From Deltaproteobacteria bacterium (GTDB lineage Bacteria > Myxococcota_A > Polyangia > JAAYKL01): DNA of 13,811 nt. A program made the translations under genes and the position numbers. Of this stretch, positions 1-5,479 are shown piece after piece. Location of the stretch: NCBI GenBank assembly GCA_011389755.1, contig JAABTR010000223.1, positions 1 through 13,811 of the forward strand. The letters are read 5' to 3'. Every line of letters begins with the position of its first letter. Position 1 is the first letter of the stretch. The notes beneath the pieces are model-generated. The model ran no database searches. It saw only the letters and a program-made list of their open reading frames with translations, and was not told where the DNA came from.

Positions 1-336
1 CATGTAAGGTTTCTTCAAAAAATTGGTCCCAGGCCCCATCCCGTAGGACAAGGACGCCTCGTTTTCGTCATACCCGCTGGAGAAAACGACGGTGACGTCG
101 GACCGAATCTGCCGCATCCGCTCGAGACATTCGGCCCCGTTCATCCGGGGCATGACAAGATCCAGCAGAACGCAGTCGTACCGATTGGGTTCTGCTGAAA
201 AAAGCTCCAAAGCCGCGTGAGCGTCTCCCGCCGTCACAACCTCGTATCCCAAGTATTCGAGCATGTTGCCACACACATCGCGTACCGATTGCTCATCGTC
301 CACCACAAGGACAGTTCCGCCTTTTTTCGGTTCCAT
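1..336 (-). CDS. Single-domain response regulator (receiver domain), 3' end beyond the left edge
   Basis: This is the N-terminal part of a CheY-like receiver; the frame stays open to base 1, so the C-terminus lies outside the window. Two adjacent ATGs (337-339 and 334-336) follow the purine-rich stretch GGAAGGGGAG; I prefer the second because the first abuts the Shine-Dalgarno. Numbered from the first ATG, the acidic pocket is D14-D15, the phospho-acceptor is D60 in DCVLLDLVMP, the switch Ser lies in FSSGY, and the conserved Lys lies in FLKKPY. All hallmark residues are present, so it should accept phosphate. It lies 87-90 bases downstream of the hybrid kinase on the same strand and resembles that kinase's own receiver, so phosphotransfer from the kinase is a reasonable inference. 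No output domain is visible, but one could exist past the edge. Confidence 0.88.
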   Translation of the reverse strand, partial: MEPKKGGTVLVVDDEQSVRDVCGNMLEYLGYEVVTAGDAHAALELFSAEPNRYDCVLLDLVMPRMNGAECLERMRQIRSDVTVVFSSGYDENEASLSYGMGPGTNFLKKPYM

Positions 337-382
337 CATCTCCCCTTCCGTCTCGAGGCAGGAAAGGCCCGGCTCGATTTTT

Positions 383-410
383 TATTTAAGAATTACGGTA
401 AAAATGTCAA
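383..410 (-). promoter_or_regulatory. Possible sigma70-type promoter for the response regulator
   Basis: On the minus strand a perfect TTGACA (405-410) precedes an AT-rich stretch with TAAATA (383-388, 16-base spacer) or TTAAAT (384-389, 15-base spacer). It lies in the 87-90-base gap between the kinase stop and the regulator start. The -10 element is poor, so the regulator may be read both from here and from the kinase promoter. Confidence 0.35.
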
Positions 411-426
411 CTGAGGCGATTGGCTA

Positions 427-2055
427 TCAGGACGTGGGCTCCGGCTCGGAAGACCCGCAGTTACCCGCTCCCATGGCCTCTTGGATCTTTTGCTCGAGCA
501 CGGCGAGGCGGTAGGGCTTTTGCATGAAGCCGGCCAGCCCCTTCCCGGCAAAGCGGCTTATGAGATCCTGCTCATTGTAGCCGCTCGTCAAGATGACCGG
601 GATGTCTCGCTTGAGCCTCCTCAGCTCGCGAAAGCATTGCTCGCCATCGAGCACGGGCATCGTGAGATCGAGGATCACGCAGGAGATGCCGTCCGCGTGA
701 TCGGTGAACAGGTCGAGCGCCTCCTGGCCGTCACAGGCGGTGATCACCTCCAGACCCAGCCTCTCCAACATGCTTCGGCCCACGGCGCGAACCGTCTCCT
801 CGTCGTCCACGAGCAAGACTTTGCCGTCTTCGGCCCAAACTTGCTTCGCCAAGTTCACCGCTTGAGGCTCGAATTCGCATTGATCCAAAGACGGGAATAA
901 CACCTTGACCGTGGTTCCGCGGCCGAGCTCGGAGTAGACCTTGACCGCGCCGCGGTGCCCCCGAACGATACCGAGCACCGCGGCCAGCCCCAACCCTCTT
1001 CCCGTGAACTTGGTGGTGAAGAAAGGATCGAAGATGCGCTCGCGGACCTTCAGCGGTATTCCGATCCCCGTATCCGACACCTCGACATAGGAGTAGAGCC
1101 CTTCGGGGAGATCATCGTCGAGATACGTCTCGGACAGATACGACCGATCGCACTCCATCGCCCCGGTGGCAATGCAGATCACCCCGCTGCGATCGCCGAT
1201 GGCGTCCGAGGCGTTCGTCACCAGGTTGATGATGATCTGGCGCACCTGAGTCGCGTCAGCCTCGATGAGCGGAACCGAATCTGCAAAGTCGTACTTGAGA
1301 AACGCCTTTCGCGAGATCGACAGCTCCAGCAGATGGGTCATCTCCTGAACGATGGCCTTGGGCTCGAGGGGCTCCAGCACGAACCGCCCCTTCCCCGAAT
1401 AGGCCAGCATCTGTTTCACCAAGTCGGTCGCTTTCTTGGCGGTTTTCTCAACCCGTTTGATGTGCTCCCGGGCCGGAGCCTCGGGCTGCATATCCATGAG
1501 GGCCAGCTCGGAGTTGCCCAAGATCCCCACGAGCAGATTGTTGAAGTCGTGGGCGATCCCGCCGGCGAGCACTTCGAGGCTCTCGAGCTTTTGGGCCTGC
1601 AGAATCTTCGACTCGAGCTCGAGCCTGCCGGTGGCGTCCGTAAAAACGATGACGATCTGGCCACCGGGCAGCCGCCGAACGCAGCACTCCCGGAGCGAGA
1701 CGCAATCATTGTCCCGATACGCCGAGAATTTCTCCGGCCGCCCTGAGCGGCTCACTCGGTTCATCAAGGCGACGAGGCCCTCGCTCGAAGGGAAAAAAGC
1801 CTCGCTCACATATTCACCGACCACATCTTCGCGAGCGAGCTGTTCCATCTTCTCGGCCGCTTCGTTGATCTCGGTCACGGTGAAATCCCGCCCGTCATCT
1901 GTGGGATTGCAAATGACGACCCCCGCAGGAACCGCTTCGAGCACTGCTCGATAGAGCCCCTGCGTGGCGAGACATCGCTTCTCCAGCTCCTCTATTTTTC
2001 GCAGACATTCCTCGTGGTCGTGAGGCTTGACGCCTTGGTGTCCCCTGATCGCCAT
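427..2055 (-). CDS. Hybrid sensor histidine kinase (PAS-HisKA-HATPase_c-REC)
   Basis: A 542-residue protein with no signal peptide or membrane segment, so probably a cytoplasmic sensor. Order of parts: short charged helix (about 14-30), PAS-like domain (about 34-140), HisKA dimerisation helix with the H-box LAGGIAHDFNNLL (phospho-His about H169), HATPase_c (about 260-390) with N-box INLVTNASDAIG, G1 box VSDTGIGIP, F-box FDPFFTTKF and G2 box GRGLGLAAV, then a C-terminal receiver (about 412-530) with VDDEE, phospho-Asp about D463 in ILDLTMP and Lys in FMQKPY. All catalytic motifs look intact. The start ATG has GAGGAAG seven bases upstream. The kinase is divergent from the dehydrogenase and upstream of a stand-alone receiver gene, suggesting a two-component pair. 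The signal sensed by the PAS domain cannot be read from the sequence. Confidence 0.95.
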   Translation of the reverse strand: MAIRGHQGVKPHDHEECLRKIEELEKRCLATQGLYRAVLEAVPAGVVICNPTDDGRDFTVTEINEAAEKMEQLAREDVVGEYVSEAFFPSSEGLVALMNRVSRSGRPEKFSAYRDNDCVSLRECCVRRLPGGQIVIVFTDATGRLELESKILQAQKLESLEVLAGGIAHDFNNLLVGILGNSELALMDMQPEAPAREHIKRVEKTAKKATDLVKQMLAYSGKGRFVLEPLEPKAIVQEMTHLLELSISRKAFLKYDFADSVPLIEADATQVRQIIINLVTNASDAIGDRSGVICIATGAMECDRSYLSETYLDDDLPEGLYSYVEVSDTGIGIPLKVRERIFDPFFTTKFTGRGLGLAAVLGIVRGHRGAVKVYSELGRGTTVKVLFPSLDQCEFEPQAVNLAKQVWAEDGKVLLVDDEETVRAVGRSMLERLGLEVITACDGQEALDLFTDHADGISCVILDLTMPVLDGEQCFRELRRLKRDIPVILTSGYNEQDLISRFAGKGLAGFMQKPYRLAVLEQKIQEAMGAGNCGSSEPEPTS

Positions 2056-2102
2056 TTTCTTTCTTCCTCGTCGGAGGCAAGACCCCCTAAAATGGTTTCA
2101 TA

Positions 2103-2116
2103 TGCTGAAATCAGCA
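2103..2116. promoter_or_regulatory. Inverted repeat in the divergent kinase/dehydrogenase intergenic region
   Basis: TGCTGA-AA-TCAGCA is a perfect 6-base inverted repeat with a 2-base centre. It lies in the 205-base gap between two divergent genes, about 48 bases upstream of the kinase start. Such a site could be an operator for a dimeric regulator. The rest of the gap (2056-2260) holds Shine-Dalgarno sequences at both ends and no convincing sigma70 box pair on either strand. Confidence 0.3.
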
Positions 2117-2245
2117 AGCGTAATACCTTGCCCAAAATGCCGGCTTTTTCAAGTGATTTTATGCTAGTTCGAAAAAACCTGAGAGGCGCGCTGAGCAGCA
2201 GATGGCCCCTTGCATGTTGACGGCGATGAGGCAAGATGACAGTCA

Positions 2246-2251
2246 AAGGAG
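2246..2251 (+). promoter_or_regulatory. Ribosome binding site of the dehydrogenase
   Basis: AAGGAG, nine bases before the ATG at 2261. It fixes the start of the dehydrogenase. Confidence 0.75.
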
Positions 2252-2260
2252 TAACTGTTC

Positions 2261-3406
2261 ATGCCGAAAATCATCGTACTGGGCGCTGGACGCGTCGGAA
2301 AAGTGATAGCTCGCGATCTCGCAGAAGAACCGGGATACACCGTAACCGTGGCCGACAGGCGCGCGAGTTATCTTGAGAAATTGAGTGACCAGCTCGGTTG
2401 TGAGACGATCTGCGCTGATCTGTCGCAACCGCGAACCATAACGCAGACCGTCGAGGGTTTCGACCTCGCCGTCGGCGCCCTCCCCGGCGCCATGGGGCTC
2501 GCGACCATGGAGGCCATCATCGAAGCCGGCGTTTCCGCCATCGATATCTCTTTCATGCCCGAGGATCCCACCGTTTTGGACAAGAAAGCCAAGGAAAAAG
2601 GCGTGACTGTGGTGTTCGACTTCGGTGTGGCGCCGGGGATGAGCAACATCTTGGCGGCCTGGGGAGCCCGAAGGCTGGCCCCGGCGAGGCACCTGAGCAT
2701 CATGGTCGGCGGGCTGCCCTACGTTCGTCACCAGCCCTGGGAGTATGTGGCGCCCTTCTCTCCGGCCGACATCATTGAAGAGTACGTGCGCCCCGCTCGC
2801 CTGGTCATCAACGGTGAGTTCGTCGTCCGGCCCGCCATGTCGGGTATCGAGCTCATCGACTTTCCCGGCATCGGCACCCTCGAGGCCTTCCACACCGACG
2901 GCTTGCGGTCTCTGGTCAACACCCTCGACTGTCCGATCATGGAAGAAAAGACCCTGCGATATCCGGGCTACGCCGACCGCATCAATCTCTTGCGGCAGGC
3001 CGGTTTCTTGAGCACCGAACCCGTGGAGGTCGAGGGCGTCATGGTCAAGCCCAGGGAGCTGACGTTGAAGCTGCTCGAGGAGCCTTGGACGCTCACCGAA
3101 GAGATGGACGAGTTCACCGTGATGAGGATCACCGTCGTCGGCGGCAAGGAGCCCAACTATCCCCGGATCACCTGGAACCTCTTCGATCAGACCGATCGCA
3201 AACGGCACGAGACCTCCATGGCCCGGACGACCGGCTTCCCCACGGCTATCCTCGCGCGCCAGCTCCTCGGCAAGAAGCTCGACGTCCCTGCGGGCGTGCA
3301 TCCTCCCGAGTACTTCGCCGACAATCAGGCGTTTGTGGACACCTTGCTCAGTGAGCTCAACAACCGCGGCGTTCATTACGCGCTGGCAGAATACCTGTGT
3401 CGCTGA
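2261..3406 (+). CDS. Saccharopine dehydrogenase / lysine 6-dehydrogenase-like oxidoreductase
   Basis: A 381-residue cytoplasmic protein, close to the usual length of lysine-6-dehydrogenase-like members of the saccharopine dehydrogenase superfamily. The N-terminus is a Rossmann fold with the dinucleotide loop VLGAGRVG (residues 6-13). An Asp at the end of the second strand (VADRR) favours NAD over NADP. Family landmarks follow: DFGVAPGMSN near residue 125, a GGLP segment, FSPADIIEEYVRPAR, and the FPGIGTLEAFHTDG region. These agree with the C-terminal catalytic/dimer domain of the family, which acts on amino-acid or imine substrates. The exact substrate (lysine, saccharopine, carboxynorspermidine or other) cannot be decided. 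It is the first gene of a two-gene unit: its TGA is separated by one base from the ATG of the pseudo-receiver gene, implying translational coupling. Confidence 0.9.
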   Translation: MPKIIVLGAGRVGKVIARDLAEEPGYTVTVADRRASYLEKLSDQLGCETICADLSQPRTITQTVEGFDLAVGALPGAMGLATMEAIIEAGVSAIDISFMPEDPTVLDKKAKEKGVTVVFDFGVAPGMSNILAAWGARRLAPARHLSIMVGGLPYVRHQPWEYVAPFSPADIIEEYVRPARLVINGEFVVRPAMSGIELIDFPGIGTLEAFHTDGLRSLVNTLDCPIMEEKTLRYPGYADRINLLRQAGFLSTEPVEVEGVMVKPRELTLKLLEEPWTLTEEMDEFTVMRITVVGGKEPNYPRITWNLFDQTDRKRHETSMARTTGFPTAILARQLLGKKLDVPAGVHPPEYFADNQAFVDTLLSELNNRGVHYALAEYLCR

Positions 3407-3407
3407 C

Positions 3408-3782
3408 ATGAGAAGCCTCATCGCATCGCCCCACCTCGCGACCCGGATGGAGCTGGCCAAGCTCGTCTCCCGGTACGGGATCTGTGACAACACAGATCGA
3501 CCCGAAGAGATCGCGCGGCTCATGAAATCCGCTCGCGACGAAGACGGCCCCTATGACGCCGTCTTCATCGCTGGATTCGCAGGCGACACTGAACTCGTCG
3601 AGGGTTTGCGCACCCTGGACGACGAACTCTCGCGCGGCCGAGAAAAAGTACGCATCATCACGGTCGAAAACGCCGACATCGGCACCACCTCAGCGGACGC
3701 TTGTGTGGTCTTTCCCATCAGCGAGCAGAGCGTGTTTGAGGCGCTGGGGCCTTTGGCGGCCGCGCCCTCGAATGACCGCTAG
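3408..3782 (+). CDS. Degenerate (phosphorylation-dead) receiver-domain protein
   Basis: A small protein of 124 residues, exactly one receiver domain long. The start is the ATG one base after the dehydrogenase stop; no Shine-Dalgarno is visible, which fits coupled translation. It follows the CheY-like pattern: LIASPHLATRMELAKLVSRY resembles the first strand and helix of receivers (normally L-I-V-D-D-S-x-x-x-R), YDAVFIAGF resembles the strand carrying the phospho-Asp, KVRIITVEN the fourth strand, and ADACVVFPISEQSVFEAL the fifth strand and last helix. At the key places the acidic pair is S7-P8, the phospho-acceptor is A55 and the conserved Lys is F102. It should therefore not be phosphorylated by the normal chemistry. 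Its role is unknown; protein-protein interaction, perhaps with the coupled dehydrogenase or a kinase, is a guess. The similarity is by eye and could be challenged by a profile search. Confidence 0.68.
   Translation: MRSLIASPHLATRMELAKLVSRYGICDNTDRPEEIARLMKSARDEDGPYDAVFIAGFAGDTELVEGLRTLDDELSRGREKVRIITVENADIGTTSADACVVFPISEQSVFEALGPLAAAPSNDR
3779..3782. other. Shared palindromic CTAG stop of two convergent genes
   Basis: The plus-strand pseudo-receiver ends with TAG at 3780-3782 and the minus-strand permease ends with TAG read from 3781 to 3779. The four bases CTAG serve as stop codon for both, so the genes overlap by four bases and no terminator fits between them. Confidence 0.9.
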
Positions 3783-4555
3783 CCCAAAACGAACGTCGAA
3801 AAGTAGTCGACAACGAAAATCGCCACGGCCGAGGCCACCACCGAATCGTTGACGGCGCGGCCGACTCCAGGAGCTCCCCCCGAGGCCCGAAGCCCAAAGT
3901 GGCAGCTCATGATGGCGATGATCCCACCGAAAAAGGCCGCCTTGGCAAGGCTTATGAAATAATCCCGCGGTGTGAGCATCTCGAACAGCGACCCCCAAAA
4001 GGTGTGTTGCTCCACATCCATGAGGACCTGACCCACCAATGACGCGCTGACGAGCGCCACCGTGTTTCCCAGGATCGTCAAGCATACGAGCGATATGATC
4101 ATCGCCACGAAACGCGGAACCACCAGGTAGGACAGCGGGTCTATCGCCAGGCAGCGCAGGCCGTCGATCTGATCTGTGACCTGCATGGTGCCGAGCTCAG
4201 CGGAGGTGAAAGCGCCGACCCGCCCGGAGAACATAAGCGCGAACAGCACCGGCCCCAGCTCCCGGATGGTGACGAAGCCCGCGCCCCAGCCCAGCTGGGA
4301 GCGCAAGCCGTAGCGTTCGACGAACACGAACGACTGAATGACGAGGATGACCCCCACGACAAAGGCCGTCGCGAGGATGATGGAGACCGAACGATATCCC
4401 ATGGTCAAGAGGCTCTTGCGCAGCTCTGGGCGATCGAACCTCGGTGGAACGAGGCGCCGAAGGACCGCGACGAGGAGCAAGGCCGCGCCGCCCGTCTCCC
4501 GTGAGGCCTCCACGAAGACCCTCCCGACCCGCTCCACCGGGGTCATCACTGCCAT
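3779..4555 (-). CDS. mlaE: MlaE-family lipid ABC transporter permease
   Basis: A 258-residue polytopic inner-membrane protein of the MlaE/YrbE permease family, which moves phospholipids between inner and outer membrane in Mla-type systems. The family core is clear: RELGPVLFALMFSGRVGAF, AELGTMQVTDQIDGLRCL and DPLSYLVVPRF, with hydrophobic segments before and after, ending in a C-terminal helix (VAIFVVDYFSTFVLG). The start ATG at 4553-4555 is chosen because GAGG lies seven bases upstream and the 258-residue product has the usual family length; the longer open frame to 4666 lies inside mlaF and adds only an Arg-rich shadow sequence. It overlaps the upstream ATPase gene by ten bases (same strand), so the two are one operon. 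No MCE-domain partner (mlaD) or other mla gene is in the window. Key permease residues look conserved, in contrast to the ATPase. Confidence 0.93.
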   Translation of the reverse strand: MAVMTPVERVGRVFVEASRETGGAALLLVAVLRRLVPPRFDRPELRKSLLTMGYRSVSIILATAFVVGVILVIQSFVFVERYGLRSQLGWGAGFVTIRELGPVLFALMFSGRVGAFTSAELGTMQVTDQIDGLRCLAIDPLSYLVVPRFVAMIISLVCLTILGNTVALVSASLVGQVLMDVEQHTFWGSLFEMLTPRDYFISLAKAAFFGGIIAIMSCHFGLRASGGAPGVGRAVNDSVVASAVAIFVVDYFSTFVLG

Positions 4556-5298
4556 CCGAGCACCTCGAACGGCAAGCGCGCGTCGTCCAAGAAACGGCGC
4601 ACGCGGGGGGTGTCGTCCTGCCAAAACTGGTGGGGCGCCCCTTCGGCGGTGACGGCCCCGTCCCAAACCAGCGCCACCCGATCGGCGACCGACATGAGCC
4701 CCAACACATCTGAGGAGACGATGATCACGGTGTTTTTGGTCTGGTAGCGGATGCCGATGATCATGTCGAGGATCTTGCGGGAGGTTACAGGATCGAGTCC
4801 AGCGGTGGGATCATCGCAGATGAGGACGTCGGGGTCCGTCACACAGGCGCGGGCCACAGCCACCCGGCGTCGTTGCCCTCCTGAGAGGTGATTGGGCAGG
4901 CGATCCTCGAATCCGGCGAGGCCGACCATGGCGATCCTTTCGATGGCTCGCGCCCGCATCTGGCCGATGCGCATCCGGGTGAGCCTCTCGAGAGGGTACA
5001 TGACGTTCTGGAGCACGGACAAATGCTCGAAGAGGGCGTCATTTTGAAACTGAATGCCGAACCGCGCCTGGACGCCTCGCAGGGCGGCGCGATCGATCGA
5101 CATCAGGTCTGTCTGGTCGAAAAGCACCTTGCCGCTGTCGGGTCTAATCAGCCCGCACATGACCTTGACCGCGGTGGACTTGCCCGAACCGCCGGGTCCG
5201 ATGATCCCGGTCAGCGACCCCTTTGGGACCTTCAACGACATCTTCGCCAGCGCCTCTATGCCGTCAAAGCTTCGGCTTACGTTCGCAAGTTCAATCAT
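4546..5298 (-). CDS. mlaF: MlaF-like ABC transporter ATPase with altered catalytic motifs
   Basis: A 250-residue nucleotide-binding protein, normal length for MlaF/Mkl-type ATPases that pair with MlaE. Walker A is GPGGSGKST (K40), the Q-loop is FQNDALF (Q85), the signature is LSGGQ (139-142 plus L138) and the D-loop lies in AGLDP. Two residues normally essential for hydrolysis are changed: the Walker B ends D162-D163, with Asp where the catalytic Glu belongs (codons GAT GAT), and the H-loop reads VSSD (S196), where the family has V-T-H-D. ATP binding should be possible; hydrolysis may be slow or absent. The start at 5296-5298 fits family alignment and lies about 50 bases downstream of a promoter candidate; an in-frame ATG at 5394 would lie upstream of that promoter. 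The Shine-Dalgarno is weak. It is first gene of the mlaFE operon and divergent from the YejM-like gene. Confidence 0.9.
   Translation of the reverse strand: MIELANVSRSFDGIEALAKMSLKVPKGSLTGIIGPGGSGKSTAVKVMCGLIRPDSGKVLFDQTDLMSIDRAALRGVQARFGIQFQNDALFEHLSVLQNVMYPLERLTRMRIGQMRARAIERIAMVGLAGFEDRLPNHLSGGQRRRVAVARACVTDPDVLICDDPTAGLDPVTSRKILDMIIGIRYQTKNTVIIVSSDVLGLMSVADRVALVWDGAVTAEGAPHQFWQDDTPRVRRFLDDARLPFEVLGWQ
4561..4566 (-). promoter_or_regulatory. Ribosome binding site that decides the mlaE start
   Basis: GAGGTG on the minus strand, with GAGG seven bases from the ATG at 4553-4555. It sits inside the last codons of the ATPase gene. A second ATG in frame (4544-4546), which overlaps the ATPase stop as TGATG, is the alternative start. 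Confidence 0.6.
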
Positions 5299-5355
5299 GG
5301 TCTCGCGCAAGGAGCGGCTCGGCGCCGCGAAATCCGCCCAAAAAATGTGCGGGCA

Positions 5356-5385
5356 ATCATACGCTTTTTCGAACGAGATTACCAA
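5356..5385 (-). promoter_or_regulatory. Candidate sigma70 promoter of mlaFE
   Basis: On the minus strand TTGGTA (5380-5385) and TATGAT (5356-5361) are 18 bases apart; they match consensus at 4 and 5 of 6 positions. Transcription would begin near 5349, leaving a leader of about 50 bases before the ATG at 5298. Confidence 0.5.
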
Positions 5386-5426
5386 GCTGCCCATTTTTTT
5401 CCGTTTTAGTCATTCACTTAAGAGAG

Positions 5427-5438
5427 TTCGCGCGCGAA
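5427..5438. promoter_or_regulatory. 12-base palindrome between the divergent mlaF and YejM-like genes
   Basis: TTCGCGCGCGAA is a perfect palindrome. It lies about 42 bases upstream of the -35 box of the mlaFE promoter candidate and 41 bases upstream of the plus-strand start at 5480. It could be a shared operator, though CG-rich palindromes also arise by chance. No convincing promoter boxes were found for the plus-strand gene. Confidence 0.3.
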
Positions 5439-5479
5439 ACAAAGTGGATGAGCTTCAAAAATGGTCCACAATATGCAGT

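Noticed and set aside
955..1746. Plus-strand open frame of 263 codons opposite the histidine kinase
   Set aside because: Shadow of the kinase coding region; His/Arg/Leu-rich with no recognisable motif.
2202..2215. TGGCCCCTTGCA resembling a sigma54 promoter
   Set aside because: The GG and GC dinucleotides are only six bases apart, not the required ten.
2243..3523. Long minus-strand open frame of 426 codons opposite the dehydrogenase
   Set aside because: It is a compositional shadow of the dehydrogenase gene in GC-rich DNA: rich in Arg/Gly/His/Asp, no recognisable domain, while the plus-strand frame has a clear Rossmann fold and Shine-Dalgarno.
4556..4666. N-terminal extension of MlaE by 37 residues
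   Set aside because: It is Arg-rich sequence inside mlaF; the ATG at 4553-4555 has a good ribosome binding site and gives the usual family length.
5054..5479. N-terminal extension of the YejM-like protein by 142 residues
   Set aside because: The extra part runs antisense through mlaF and its promoter and has no membrane or domain features; the natural N-terminus is just before the first membrane segment.
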